From: JAUIIK01 sp963709995
GTDB lineage: Bacteria; Chloroflexota; Chloroflexia; Thermomicrobiales; CFX8
Length of the DNA: 64,000 nucleotides
NCBI GenBank assembly: GCA_963709995.1
Contig: CAVPYN010000009.1
Coordinates: 1-64,000, forward strand
Direction of reading: 5' to 3'
Under the pieces are notes generated by a model. The model was not told the origin of the DNA. It did no database searches and was given only the letters and a program-made list of their open reading frames with translations. The position numbers and the translations under genes are program-made. Shown here piece after piece: positions 28,875-38,055 of this stretch (position 1 is its first letter; each line of letters starts with the position of its first letter).

Positions 28875-30302
28875 GTGTCCACGACACTTACCGAGAGGGC
28901 GGCAGTCGAGCCGTCGAACTCGACCTTTTCCAATTTTGGCCTCCGTCCAGCCTCGCTGAACGAGCTGGCCAAAATCGACATTACCGTTCCGACGCCAATT
29001 CAGGCGGAGGCTATTCCCCTGCTGATGGCGGGCAATGACGTCATGGGCCAGGCGCGCACTGGCTCCGGCAAGACGCTCGCGTTCATGCTCCCGGCCATCG
29101 AGCGGATCGACCGCAACCGAAGCGCCGTTCAAGTCATGGTCCTCACTCCGACGCGAGAGTTGGCGGTCCAGATCGCGGACGTCACCGAGCAAGTCGGAGC
29201 GTCCCAGGGCATTTCGACGGTCACGATCGTCGGCGGGCGTTCAGACAAACCGCAGGTAGCGGCAATCCGCCGCGGCGCGCAAGTGCTGATCGGCACGCCC
29301 GGACGCGTGCTTGATCTGCTGAATCAGGGGGCGCTTCTGCTCAACCAGCTTCGGGTCCTCGTTCTGGACGAAGCTGACAACCTGCTTGACCAGGGTTTTG
29401 GCCCGGATATCGACCGGATCGTCAAATACACCAGGCGCGAGCGGCAAACAGCGCTCTTTTCGGCCACGATGCCGGATTGGGTGGAAGATGCAGCGCGCAA
29501 ATATCTTCACAATCCGAAACGCGTCGTGCTCGATCAAGATACGCGCAACGATGACCGGATCGACCATCTCGCGGTCGATGTCGCGGGAAGCAACAAGCAC
29601 GATGTGCTGCGTGAACTACTCGACAGGCGGGGCAAAGGATCGACCATCGTCTTCGGGCGCACGAAGCATGGCGTTCGCAAGCTCGCCCGTAAACTTGAAA
29701 GCGAAGGCTACCCGGTTGGCGCTTTGCAGGGCAATCTTTCTCAGAATGCCCGCGATCGGGTGATGGCCAGCTTCCGTTCGGGCCACATCGACATTCTGGT
29801 GGCGACCAACGTCGCGGCCCGTGGGCTCGATTTCACCGAGGTTGACCTGGTGATCAACGTCGATCTTCCTGAATCTTCGGAGCTGTTGACACACCGGATC
29901 GGACGAACCGGGCGGATGGAGCGCGAGGGACAGGCAATCACATTGATTGGCCCGGAGGACAACGCCAAATGGCGCAGGCTCAAGCGCGATATTCAGTCGG
30001 ACATCACTCACGCTCGCTGGACTGGCGGCGGCGAATTGAGACCGGTGGCAGCTGGTCCACAGGCGCCAACCAGGAAGCGAAGATCACAACCGACTACACC
30101 TGCGCGCGTCCACAAGCCGCAAGCGGATCGAACATCGCTGGTGTCGGATGGTCAGCGCGAGCGGTACGAAATCCTCTGCTCCTCCTGTGGGCAGACCGAT
30201 CACGTGCCATTCAGCCCCGACCCGGCGCGGCCAGTCTATTGTTCGGACTGCTTTACCCCAAAGAACCGGTATGGCGGCCGGCGCGCATTTCACGGCCGGT
30301 AG
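28875..30302 (+). CDS. DEAD-box RNA helicase with C-terminal CxxC-x17-CxxC zinc ribbon
   Basis: 475 residues from GTG. All helicase motifs are seen in order: Q motif in TVPTPIQAEAIPLL, I ARTGSGKT, Ia PTRELAVQ, Ib GTPGRVLDL, II VLDEADNLLDQGF, III FSAT, V region ATNVAARGLDFTEVD and VI HRIGRTGRM. After a basic linker (about 385-425) the tail has CSSC, exactly 17 residues, then CSDC, with VPFSPDPARPVYC between. This is the CxxC-x17-CxxC domain known as a separate small domain in Chloroflexota and candidate-phyla proteins. Likely role: cytosolic RNA remodelling in cold or ribosome assembly. It has a long leader and a downstream hairpin, so it is probably monocistronic. Confidence 0.95.
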   Translation: MSTTLTERAAVEPSNSTFSNFGLRPASLNELAKIDITVPTPIQAEAIPLLMAGNDVMGQARTGSGKTLAFMLPAIERIDRNRSAVQVMVLTPTRELAVQIADVTEQVGASQGISTVTIVGGRSDKPQVAAIRRGAQVLIGTPGRVLDLLNQGALLLNQLRVLVLDEADNLLDQGFGPDIDRIVKYTRRERQTALFSATMPDWVEDAARKYLHNPKRVVLDQDTRNDDRIDHLAVDVAGSNKHDVLRELLDRRGKGSTIVFGRTKHGVRKLARKLESEGYPVGALQGNLSQNARDRVMASFRSGHIDILVATNVAARGLDFTEVDLVINVDLPESSELLTHRIGRTGRMEREGQAITLIGPEDNAKWRRLKRDIQSDITHARWTGGGELRPVAAGPQAPTRKRRSQPTTPARVHKPQADRTSLVSDGQRERYEILCSSCGQTDHVPFSPDPARPVYCSDCFTPKNRYGGRRAFHGR

Positions 30303-30345
30303 CCTCGAACCTGGCCGCGATCTGATTGCGAATTCGATCATTGTC

Positions 30346-30380
30346 AGAGCTCTGGAAAGTCATCGAGGCTCCAGAGCTCT
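30346..30380 (+). terminator. Terminator hairpin after the DEAD-box gene
   Basis: AGAGCTCTGGA (30346-30356) pairs perfectly with TCCAGAGCTCT (30370-30380) around a 13-base loop, 43 bases after the stop. Only a short CTTTG follows. Confidence 0.6.
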
Positions 30381-30539
30381 GGCCTTTGCCCCGTTCATCG
30401 TGCTCAGATGAAAACAGCGAAGCTTCCGGTCGCCTGACCGCCGGATTCCAGCCGTAGCCTATCCGTTAACCGACGGCTCGGGCAACGTCACCGGATCGAG
30501 CGACTACGCCGCTTTGGCGCGCCCAGGAACCAGGCCAGC

Positions 30540-30745
30540 GTTACGAGCTGTTTCGGCTCCACCGGCGAGCCGACGGTTGCGACGACCGGCGATATCCACC
30601 TACATGCCCGCCATTGCAACCCGAGCACAGGCCGTTTCCTGAGCGCGGACACGGTGCAGCCGAATGCGGCGCGGCTGCAGGGCTACAACCAGCTACGGGT
30701 ATGCCGCGAACTACCGGCGCAACTGGACAGATCCAGGCGAGCATG
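30540..30745 (+). pseudogene. RHS/YD-repeat core fragment
   Basis: A plus-strand frame reads GDIHLHARHCNPSTGRFLSA, then DTVQPNAARLQGYNQ, and after one shift YGYAANYRRNWTDPGE. This is the hallmark end of an RHS core (ARYYNPSTGRFLSADTVQP ... GYNRYAYANNNP ... TDPSG in typical members). Neither the repeats upstream nor a toxin tip downstream is present, so it is a relic of a large secreted or contact-toxin gene. It accounts for most of the 480-base gap after the helicase; the left part shows nothing else. Confidence 0.6.
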
Positions 30746-30784
30746 AGGCAGGTCGCTCCGGTGCGGGATTCTCCCTGTGTGGGG

Positions 30785-31390
30785 TCAGATATCCACCCTG
30801 GCTCCGTGGCTCTCGGCGATGATGATCGCCTGGGCGACGTCGATGCGCGCGCCCTTGAGCTTTGTTTGGCTCAGGTCGACGCCATCCAGTCTCGCGCCTC
30901 GCAGATCAGCTTCCGTGAGATCGGCTCGCCAGAGAACGGCCCGGCTCAGGTCGGCCTCACGGAGATCGGTCTTGACGAGATCGCACTCCGCTAAATTGGC
31001 TTCAACCAGCCAGACGCCGCGTAGATCGAGCGACGATAGGTACTGGTTGCTGAGATTGGTGAACGACCAGTCGCCTCCCTCCACCTGCATCGCGGTGAGA
31101 TCGGCGCCAACGAAAGCGGAGCCGACCAGCTTGCAGCCTTGGAATCCAGAGCCGAAGAGACTGGCGTTCTCGAACTGGCAGTTCAGGTAGGCACTGTTGC
31201 GATGGATCGAGCTGTTGAGGCGGGAATTCTGAAACTCACAGCCGTCGAACACGCAACCATCTACCCGCGCTTCGCCGAAGTTCGCGAATCTGAAGGTGCA
31301 GCCGGAAAAGCGTAGGCCAGATAGCACCTGGTGCGTGAAGTCCTCACCAGCGAAAGACTGGCCGTCGTATTCGAGGTCGTTCAATTCCAT
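30785..31390 (-). CDS. Pentapeptide-repeat protein
   Basis: 201 residues made almost wholly of A(D/N)LXX-type five-residue repeats: CTFRFANFGEARVDGCVFDG, CEFQNSRLNSS, LDLRGVWLVEANLAECDLV, TDLREADLSRAVLWRADLT, EADLRGARLDGVDLSQTKL. They predict a right-handed quadrilateral beta-helix. A cysteine/bulky residue pattern in the first half and a break near residue 100 resemble Qnr/McbG-type DNA mimics that shield gyrase, but function cannot be read from repeats alone. No signal peptide. Divergent from the next LuxR regulator. Confidence 0.9.
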   Translation of the reverse strand: MELNDLEYDGQSFAGEDFTHQVLSGLRFSGCTFRFANFGEARVDGCVFDGCEFQNSRLNSSIHRNSAYLNCQFENASLFGSGFQGCKLVGSAFVGADLTAMQVEGGDWSFTNLSNQYLSSLDLRGVWLVEANLAECDLVKTDLREADLSRAVLWRADLTEADLRGARLDGVDLSQTKLKGARIDVAQAIIIAESHGARVDI

Positions 31391-31466
31391 TGCTTTCCCC
31401 GGTATTTCTTTCTTCGTCCGCCGACAATGATCGCACTGGCGTAGAAAGAAATCGTTAACCTGGCGG

Positions 31467-34400
31467 TTGAATCGCTCGATTCCTGTGGCTAGGATAGGAT
31501 CTGGACACGAGGTTCGTCTGGTCCTAGCCTACCTTCGCGCGGAACCGGGGTGTGTCTTGATTCCTGATACTCCATCAGCCCGCCTGGATGCGGGCGCGCC
31601 AGTCCTTCCAGGACGTCAACATGAATGGTCCCAGCTCTGCGACCTCGTGGAACGGCTGCGTGAGGGACAGGGCGCCATGGCGCTGATCAGTGGTGAGGCC
31701 GGGATTGGCAAGACCGCGCTGGTGGAGGCGCTGGTCGATGGTGTCGCTGTCGACGCGATTTTCGTTGTCGCTGGCGCGTCCTTTGACCTGGATATTTCGC
31801 CGCCCTATGCGCTCTGGCAAGAGGCGTTCCGGAGCGCCGGGCGCTATCGCCAGCTTCCGCCTCCGGCGCCGGTTCTCGTCGGAGATGAGAATCTCACGAC
31901 CCTGAGTGGTTCGCGAGAGTTCTGGGATCTGGTGGCCAATCATCTTGCGTCCATGGCGAAACAGAAGCCGGTCCTGCTCGTGCTTGAGGACCTTCACTGG
32001 GCTGACCAGGCCAGCCTTGATCTGTTGCGCTTTCTTTCCCGACAGATCATGGCTGTGCCGGTGCTGGTTGTTGCGACGTATCGCGACATCGATCTCACGC
32101 CGGCCTATCCGCTCTATCATCTGCTGCCCCATCTGGTCCGGGAAGCGCGGCCGGTTCGCCTGCCCCTGCGCCCGCTTGATCTCGAATCGTCGCAAGCCAT
32201 CGTCGCCAACCGCTATCCCTCCCTGCCATCCCAGGACGTTGAGCGGTTTGCCCGCTACCTTGACCAACATGCCGAGGGGAACCCGCTCTTCATCGAGGAG
32301 CTTGCCGGTCTGCTGGAAGGGGAACAGGCCCTGCGAATGGAAGGAGGGGCCTGGCGGTTGGTCAAGCTTCCCGAATTCGCCATTCCCCCGCTGATCCGGC
32401 AGATCATCGAAGGACGTCTGGAACGGCTGAGCGCGGACGCAAGGAGATCGCTCCAGATCGCGTCGGTCATTGGGATGGAGGTCCCACTGGATATCTGGGA
32501 AGCGCTCAGCGTCAACCGTGGGAAGTTTGATTCGAGCATGCTGGAAGAGGTGTTGCGGACCAACGTTCTCCAGGAAACCGCCAGGCTCGATGTCGTGCGC
32601 TTCCGGCATGCGCTGGTGCGCGAGGCGATCTACTCGGGTACGAATCTGTTGCGCCGCCGCCGCTGGCATGCATCCATCGGCGAAATTCTGGCGGGGCGTC
32701 CAGGTGTCGATCCAGGCATTGTCGCCCATCATTTTGTCCAGGCGAGCGACGACCGGGCAGCGGGCTGGCTCATCGAAGCTGCGCAGCAGGCGGCCCGGGC
32801 GTTCGCGCTGCAATCCGCCATCGAAAACTACGAGCGCGCGCTGGCGATCTTGCAGCAAAATCCGGAACACACGAGCGATATCGTCAATGTATTGTGCGCG
32901 CTTGCCGAAGCGCACCGCTTCACGGATATCGGACGCGCCATGGCGTACATTCGCCAGGCCGTCGATCTTTCGGATGACCTCGGTGATCCCGAAACTGCGG
33001 TGCTTGCTCGCTGGGTTCAGGCACGCATTCGTGGATTTGCCGACCAGAACGTTCTCGACGATCTGCTCTCGGCCGCGGCTGACTTCGAAGCCCTCCCGGC
33101 GGAAAGCAAGGAGCGTATCTCCAATTCTCCGCTAGGTTACGTCGTGAGCGACGCCACGCTGGCGCAAGACCTGGCGAATTACGGGAAGTTTCAGGACGCG
33201 CTCGACCGCGCCGGGATGTTTCTGGCCAGGAATGCCGGACCGGCTTCTCGCGCCCAGTACATCGAGTTCGGCAACGCCTATTTCGGGCTGGGCATCGCCG
33301 CGGCGGCGCTCGGCAAGCCAGATCGATCTCGCGCTGCATTCGACCGTTCACGCTCATATTTTCAGGAAACCGGCAACGTTCAGATGACCTCGAACTGCTG
33401 TTACTGGGAGCTGAATCTCATCTTTCAGGATTTCTATGCTGACCGTCCCGGAGATCGTCACCGGCTGCAACTACAGGAAGCACAGGCGAACCTCAGCTCC
33501 GAGTTCGTCCAGGCTCGAACTGGAGCGCGTCAAGATTCCACCTCGGACACCCTGATTCTGGATTGTGAATGGAACGATTGCTGGCGCAGCGCCAGTGCCC
33601 GCCTCGGCATCCCGGCGTCCCGTGTGCCGAGCGCGCGCAAGTTGGCCGAGATTGAGTGGCGGCGCGGCAATCCCCAGCGAGCCTGGGACCATGTTCGTAG
33701 TGTATTGCCAGCCGGACCCGACGAGCCGCCGGGTCGACGCTTCTTCCTGCATCGTCTCGAGGCGCAGTGGATTGCGGCCGAGCTGGCGCTCGATGGCGAA
33801 GATTACGAACTCGCCCGTCGCTGGATCCAGGCGTACGAACACTGGCTGGATTGGAGCGGCAAGGCTGCCGGGCATTCGACGGCTCACCTGCTCTGGGCGC
33901 GCTACTACTTCCAGCAGGGCGATCTCGAGAGGGCTGCCGGGCAAGCTCGGGCAGCGCGAGACTGTGCCGCAGATCCCCCACAACCCATTGCCGCCGCTCG
34001 TGCGCTTCGCCTGTGGGGCGAGATCAATGCGGCTTCCGGAAAGTTCGACGCGGCGCGCCAGCAGCTTGAGGAGGCGCTCAGAATCTTCCAGGCATGCGCT
34101 GCGCCATATGATGTGGCGCTGACACGGGTGGCGCTGGCGCAAGTCCTGCGGAACACCGGCGAGTCAGAATTCGCGCCGAATCTGCTGATCCAGGCACAGG
34201 AGACCGCTGGATACCTGAACGCCAGGCCGCTTCTGGATCGCATCGAGGCCGTTGAGCAAGGGGCATCAACAAGCCCGCCTCAACCTGACGAAGCTGCGTA
34301 TGGCCTCACCCCGCGAGAGCTCGATGTTCTGGGGCTCCTTGCTCGTGGGATGACTGACGCTGAAATTGGAAATGAGCTATTCATCAGCACGCGTACTGTC

Positions 34401-34496
34401 CACGGTCACCTGAGCTCGATCTACGGCAAGCTCGAGGTCAACTCGCGTACCGCGGCTGTTGCCCGGGCGTTTTCGGAGGGCCTTGTCTCGGCTTGA
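31467..34496 (+). CDS. LuxR-family ATPase transcriptional regulator (LAL type)
   Basis: 1009 residues if the TTG at 31467 is used; a start near 31,549 is as likely because family similarity begins at VLPGRQHEWSQLCDLVERL. The ATPase has Walker A SGEAGIGKTALVEA and Walker B PVLLVLEDLHWADQASLDLL, followed by RQIIEGRLERLSADARRSLQ and long TPR-like helices. The C-terminal LuxR HTH is LTPRELDVLGLLARGMTDAE with RTVHGHLSSIYGKLEVNSRT. It differs from the two MalT-like paralogues at 11-17 kb in its ATPase type (GEAGIGKT, EDLHWAD), i.e. the LAL class. Target unknown; the catabolic genes that follow are candidates by position only. Confidence 0.88.
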   Translation: MNRSIPVARIGSGHEVRLVLAYLRAEPGCVLIPDTPSARLDAGAPVLPGRQHEWSQLCDLVERLREGQGAMALISGEAGIGKTALVEALVDGVAVDAIFVVAGASFDLDISPPYALWQEAFRSAGRYRQLPPPAPVLVGDENLTTLSGSREFWDLVANHLASMAKQKPVLLVLEDLHWADQASLDLLRFLSRQIMAVPVLVVATYRDIDLTPAYPLYHLLPHLVREARPVRLPLRPLDLESSQAIVANRYPSLPSQDVERFARYLDQHAEGNPLFIEELAGLLEGEQALRMEGGAWRLVKLPEFAIPPLIRQIIEGRLERLSADARRSLQIASVIGMEVPLDIWEALSVNRGKFDSSMLEEVLRTNVLQETARLDVVRFRHALVREAIYSGTNLLRRRRWHASIGEILAGRPGVDPGIVAHHFVQASDDRAAGWLIEAAQQAARAFALQSAIENYERALAILQQNPEHTSDIVNVLCALAEAHRFTDIGRAMAYIRQAVDLSDDLGDPETAVLARWVQARIRGFADQNVLDDLLSAAADFEALPAESKERISNSPLGYVVSDATLAQDLANYGKFQDALDRAGMFLARNAGPASRAQYIEFGNAYFGLGIAAAALGKPDRSRAAFDRSRSYFQETGNVQMTSNCCYWELNLIFQDFYADRPGDRHRLQLQEAQANLSSEFVQARTGARQDSTSDTLILDCEWNDCWRSASARLGIPASRVPSARKLAEIEWRRGNPQRAWDHVRSVLPAGPDEPPGRRFFLHRLEAQWIAAELALDGEDYELARRWIQAYEHWLDWSGKAAGHSTAHLLWARYYFQQGDLERAAGQARAARDCAADPPQPIAAARALRLWGEINAASGKFDAARQQLEEALRIFQACAAPYDVALTRVALAQVLRNTGESEFAPNLLIQAQETAGYLNARPLLDRIEAVEQGASTSPPQPDEAAYGLTPRELDVLGLLARGMTDAEIGNELFISTRTVHGHLSSIYGKLEVNSRTAAVARAFSEGLVSA

Positions 34497-34507
34497 GCCC
34501 GGGCTCG

Positions 34508-34522
34508 GCCAGAAATTCTGGC
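34508..34522. terminator. Perfect 15-bp palindrome between convergent genes
   Basis: GCCAGAAATTCTGGC is a 7-1-7 inverted repeat 11 bases after the LuxR stop and 50 before the convergent GMC gene's stop. It may act as a weak bidirectional terminator. A hairpin with a one-base loop would be strained, so a protein site is also possible. Confidence 0.35.
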
Positions 34523-34572
34523 ATTCAACATAAAGCGACGGTCTTCGATAACACCCTAGCGGCGACCAGATC

Positions 34573-36075
34573 CTAGTTCCCGAGCCAACCCGCCATGTGT
34601 TCCGCGAGCATGGCAGCCGGCAGATTCGTGTTGGCCCGCATCAGCCGCGGAAAGATCGAGGCGTCGCATATCGCAAGATTCTCCAGGCCGTGAACGCTAC
34701 CCCTCGGATCGACGACCGCCGTGAGATCGCTGGCTGGACCCATCCGGCAGCTACAGGACGGGTGGTAGTAGATCCCGACAGCGGATCTGATCCAGCGGTC
34801 GATATCGTCCTGCGAGGAGACGCCGGTTCCAGGCGCGGCTTCCTCCTCAATCAGGCCACGATCGCGCATGTCGTCTGCGATCCGGCGCGCAAGATCGACG
34901 CCGTCGCGCATGACCGCCAGGTCGTGCCCGTCAGGATCGTTCAGGTAGCCGTGGTCGATAACCGGCTTCGCTTCCGGGTCGCTTGAGGTTAGCTTCAACT
35001 GGCCGGATGATTGCGGTAGGACGCATGAAACTTCGATGACATATCTTGGGTTCCCGTCCCCATCACGCCCGCTGACGGCGAAGAGGTGCAGGTCGAACGC
35101 CTCCTGGCACCGGCTGCTGCGAGCTTTGAGCAGCGACTGTTCTTCAGGCAGCCAGTTGACCGTGCCGAAGATCTCCATCTGAGCCAGTAGCTTCGGGGTC
35201 GGTCGAAGCTGTACGCCAACCATTGGATGATCGGTGAGGTTCAGTCCGACGCCGGGCAGATCGTGGTGAGCTTCGATGCCGAGGCTGGCAAGCTCCGGGT
35301 CGGCTCCGACGCCGGAACGGATCAGGATTGATGGCGAGCCGTACGCGCCTGCAGAAAGGACGATCTGGCCTGCTTCGAAGCGTTCGATCTGGGAGTTGAC
35401 GACGGCCTCGACCGCAATGGCGCGTCGCCCGTCGAACACGATCCGGTTGACTAGCGCGTTGCCGATGACGCTGAGGTTGTCCTGATGGCGGGCCGGGTCG
35501 AGATAGGCGAGGGCGGTGTTCCAGCGCAGGCCATTGAAGATGTTGACTGGCGACGGCGCGACACCTTCGTTTTCGTCCGGGTCGTTCAGATCCTCAACCC
35601 GGGGTATGCCGGCCGTAGTCGCGCCGCTGACGAAGGCAGCCTGGAATGGGGTTAGTTCCTGATCCCGCGGGACTCTGACTCGCATGGCCTGCCTGGCTCG
35701 CTCGAACGCTGGCGCAACCTCGTTCCAGGACCAGCCAGCGTTCCCCAACTCTGCCCAGTGGTCGTAGTCCTGGCGGTGGCCGACGAGTTCGACGCAGCCG
35801 TTGTGGGACGAGCAACCGCCAATCACACGCGCGCGATCGTAGGAGCGGGCGCCGGATTGGCTGGGGTGATTGAGACCGCTGTAGCCCCAGTCGTGGCTGA
35901 GTGGAATCTGGCGCGCATCGAGCAGGTCCGCTGGCCAGCCACCCTGATCGAATGCGCCATAGTCTGGTCCAGCTTCCAGCAGGAGGACGCTGCGCCTTGT
36001 GTCGCGAGCCAGCAAACCCGCCAGCGCCGCGCCTGAAGTGCCGCCACCAATCACCAGTACATCTATTGATTGCAT
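34573..36075 (-). CDS. GMC-family FAD oxidoreductase
   Basis: Glucose-methanol-choline family enzyme, 500 residues. FAD-binding start VLVIGGGTSGAALAGLLA and acidic LLLEAGPDYG; GMC signature 1 around RARVIGGCSSHNGCVELVGH; signature 2 AGQIVLSAGAYGSPSILIRS; catalytic histidine in YYHPSCSCRMGP, with NTNLPAAMLAEHMAGWL at the end. It oxidises a primary or secondary alcohol, passing electrons to oxygen or a carrier; choline-like substrates would fit the methyl-group genes nearby but this is inference. It follows the GrpB gene by two bases, so the two are co-transcribed. No signal peptide. Confidence 0.93.
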   Translation of the reverse strand: MQSIDVLVIGGGTSGAALAGLLARDTRRSVLLLEAGPDYGAFDQGGWPADLLDARQIPLSHDWGYSGLNHPSQSGARSYDRARVIGGCSSHNGCVELVGHRQDYDHWAELGNAGWSWNEVAPAFERARQAMRVRVPRDQELTPFQAAFVSGATTAGIPRVEDLNDPDENEGVAPSPVNIFNGLRWNTALAYLDPARHQDNLSVIGNALVNRIVFDGRRAIAVEAVVNSQIERFEAGQIVLSAGAYGSPSILIRSGVGADPELASLGIEAHHDLPGVGLNLTDHPMVGVQLRPTPKLLAQMEIFGTVNWLPEEQSLLKARSSRCQEAFDLHLFAVSGRDGDGNPRYVIEVSCVLPQSSGQLKLTSSDPEAKPVIDHGYLNDPDGHDLAVMRDGVDLARRIADDMRDRGLIEEEAAPGTGVSSQDDIDRWIRSAVGIYYHPSCSCRMGPASDLTAVVDPRGSVHGLENLAICDASIFPRLMRANTNLPAAMLAEHMAGWLGN

Positions 36076-36077
36076 CG

Positions 36078-36716
36078 CTATCCCATCCTCTCGTTCGACT
36101 CCGACTCCGACCCCGTCTGCTTCGAGACCTGCTCGCGCGCCAGTCCGGCGAGGATGCGGCGTATCGTTGGTTGTTTGCCAGCGTTGTACGCAATGTTCGG
36201 TGGCACTTCGTTCCTCTTTTTCCGGAGACTGGCGACCGCCTCTCGCTTTGAGGCGACGTATTGGTCAACCAGGTCGGGATGGTCTCGCAGATGATCCCGA
36301 AAATCGAGTAACTCCCGTGCCTCGGGGTCTGTTTCCGCGATGACGTGGACATGCAGACGAAACGTCTGTCCATCATATGCGTAGGCCCCGACCCGTAGCG
36401 GGCGTTCCTCAGGAAACGGATCCGCTCCGACCTGGCGTTGGAAGCCCAAACTGTCCAGCGCATCACGGGCCGCCGCCAAGCGACCTGCCGGGTACATCAC
36501 CAGCAGGTCAATGATGCCTTTCCCCGCGCAGCCGGGGATCGCCGAACTCCCGACATGCTCGACCCTGGCATCAGACATCTGTCTCTCGATCAGCACAGCG
36601 ACCTCGGTGGCGACTGCTGGCGAGCGTCGATCGTACGGTCGAAAGATCGCCGCGAGGTCATCGTAATCGAGATACTCATAGACGCCGATCGACGGTACGC
36701 GATTGTTGTCACTCAC
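36078..36716 (-). CDS. GrpB-family (UPF0157) protein
   Basis: About 212 residues from a GTG (VSDNNRVPSIGVYEYLDYDD); an upstream start at 36764 is possible. The family signature is VEHVGSSAIPGCAGKGIIDL near residue 55, a nucleotidyltransferase-fold GS motif, and later LRVGAYAYDGQTFRLHVHVI and LLDFRDHLRDHPDLVDQYV, both typical. Such proteins, also found fused to dephospho-CoA kinases, have no settled role. The tail is short and charged. First gene of a two-gene unit with the GMC oxidoreductase; divergent from the amidohydrolase across about 115 bases. Confidence 0.88.
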   Translation of the reverse strand: MSDNNRVPSIGVYEYLDYDDLAAIFRPYDRRSPAVATEVAVLIERQMSDARVEHVGSSAIPGCAGKGIIDLLVMYPAGRLAAARDALDSLGFQRQVGADPFPEERPLRVGAYAYDGQTFRLHVHVIAETDPEARELLDFRDHLRDHPDLVDQYVASKREAVASLRKKRNEVPPNIAYNAGKQPTIRRILAGLAREQVSKQTGSESESNERMG

Positions 36717-36831
36717 AGATATTCCGCTCGTTTCCACCCGAGACGAATCTCGCCAAGATAGCACGCCAGCAGGCTACGCTTCACGCAAGGGCGTTCAGTT
36801 GAAAGTCGTGAAACGAAACGGGGAGAAATTC

Positions 36832-38028
36832 ATGACAAGAGGGATGTTGATCCGCGATGTCAAGCAGATGGGCGCTGGCACGGTCGATATTGAAATCCGG
36901 GAAGGCGTTATCGCGACTATCGGGCCGCGGCTAAAACCTTCTAGCGACGAACTGGAGACGATCGACGGCGGTGGCAGGCTGCTTTTCCCCGGTTTTGTCG
37001 ACGCTCACGCCCACCTCGACAAGAGCCTGCTCGGGTTGGGATGGTATCGCAATGAGGTTGGGCCGGGCCTGACCGACAAGATCGACAACGAACGCCGGAT
37101 GAGGGTCGAGCAGAACATCGACATCCACGAGCAATCCAGCAGGTCGGCACGGCGGAGCGTAGCCGCTGGCACGACCCGCATGCGGACGTTTGTCGATATC
37201 GACACCGACGTGAAACTCAGTTGCTTTGACGGTGTTCTGAGAACCCGCGAGGATCTCCGTGATGCGCTTGATCTCCAGATCGTCGCCTTCCCCCAGAGCG
37301 GCATGCTCATCCGTCCGGGCACAACCGATCTGATGGAGGACGCCCTCCGGAATGGAGCCGATCTCGTCGGTGGGCTCGATCCCTCGGCTATCGATCGCGA
37401 CCCCAGGGGCCATCTCGACGCGATTTTCGGCATGGCGGAACGATATGATGTCGACATCGACATTCACCTCCACGAGCCCGGCGAGCTTGGCGCGTTCTCG
37501 ATTGAGCTGATTGCCGAGCGGGTCAAGACGCTGGGCTGGCAGGGCAGAACAGTCATCAGCCATGCCTTCTGTCTTGGCGGAGTTGACGAGAGCTACCTGA
37601 AGAGCCTGATCGAGTTGCTGGTTGAGAATGACATTGCGATCATGAGCCATGGCCCGAGCGGTCTACGCTCGGCCCCGCCGGTCAAACGATTGAGCGATGC
37701 CGGGGTACGGTTGTGTACCGGCAATGACGGTGTCCGCGATTCCTGGGGACCACTGAACATGCCGGACATGCTGCTGCGTTGCTTCATCGTTGCATACCGC
37801 AATAACTTACGGCGTGATGATGAGATCGAGATGGCGATCGATATCGCGACGGGCGCCGGCGCCGGGGTGATTGGCATGGAGGGGTACGGGCTGGAACCTG
37901 GCTGCTCGGCGGACCTCGTGCTGGTCGATGGTGAAACGCACGTGGAAGCGGTCATCGAGCGACCGTCACGCTGGCTGGTCGTCAAAGGGGGGAGGATCGT
38001 TGCCCGCGATGGCAAATGTCTGGTGTAG
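36832..38028 (+). CDS. Metal-dependent amidohydrolase, cytosine-deaminase-like
   Basis: 398 residues from an ATG with a GGGGAG ribosome site. TIM-barrel amidohydrolase of the CodA group: metal ligands in FVDAHAHLDKSLLG, HLHEPGELGAFSIE, TVISHAFCLGG and catalytic/metal aspartate in CTGNDGVRDSWGPLNMPDML; the C-terminal beta-sandwich finishes ADLVLVDGETHVEAV. CodA-group members deaminate cytosine, isoguanine, creatinine or related cyclic compounds in the cytosol. Creatinine or hydantoin type substrates would link it to the sarcosine oxidase-like gene at 40-41 kb, a guess. Confidence 0.9.
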   Translation: MTRGMLIRDVKQMGAGTVDIEIREGVIATIGPRLKPSSDELETIDGGGRLLFPGFVDAHAHLDKSLLGLGWYRNEVGPGLTDKIDNERRMRVEQNIDIHEQSSRSARRSVAAGTTRMRTFVDIDTDVKLSCFDGVLRTREDLRDALDLQIVAFPQSGMLIRPGTTDLMEDALRNGADLVGGLDPSAIDRDPRGHLDAIFGMAERYDVDIDIHLHEPGELGAFSIELIAERVKTLGWQGRTVISHAFCLGGVDESYLKSLIELLVENDIAIMSHGPSGLRSAPPVKRLSDAGVRLCTGNDGVRDSWGPLNMPDMLLRCFIVAYRNNLRRDDEIEMAIDIATGAGAGVIGMEGYGLEPGCSADLVLVDGETHVEAVIERPSRWLVVKGGRIVARDGKCLV

Positions 38029-38055
38029 CAGCTGCATGAACGCTCGGAGGCGCAC

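Noticed and set aside
31575..32915. 446-codon open frame on the minus strand
   Set aside because: Antisense of the LuxR-ATPase gene, which has complete Walker and HTH motifs on the plus strand.
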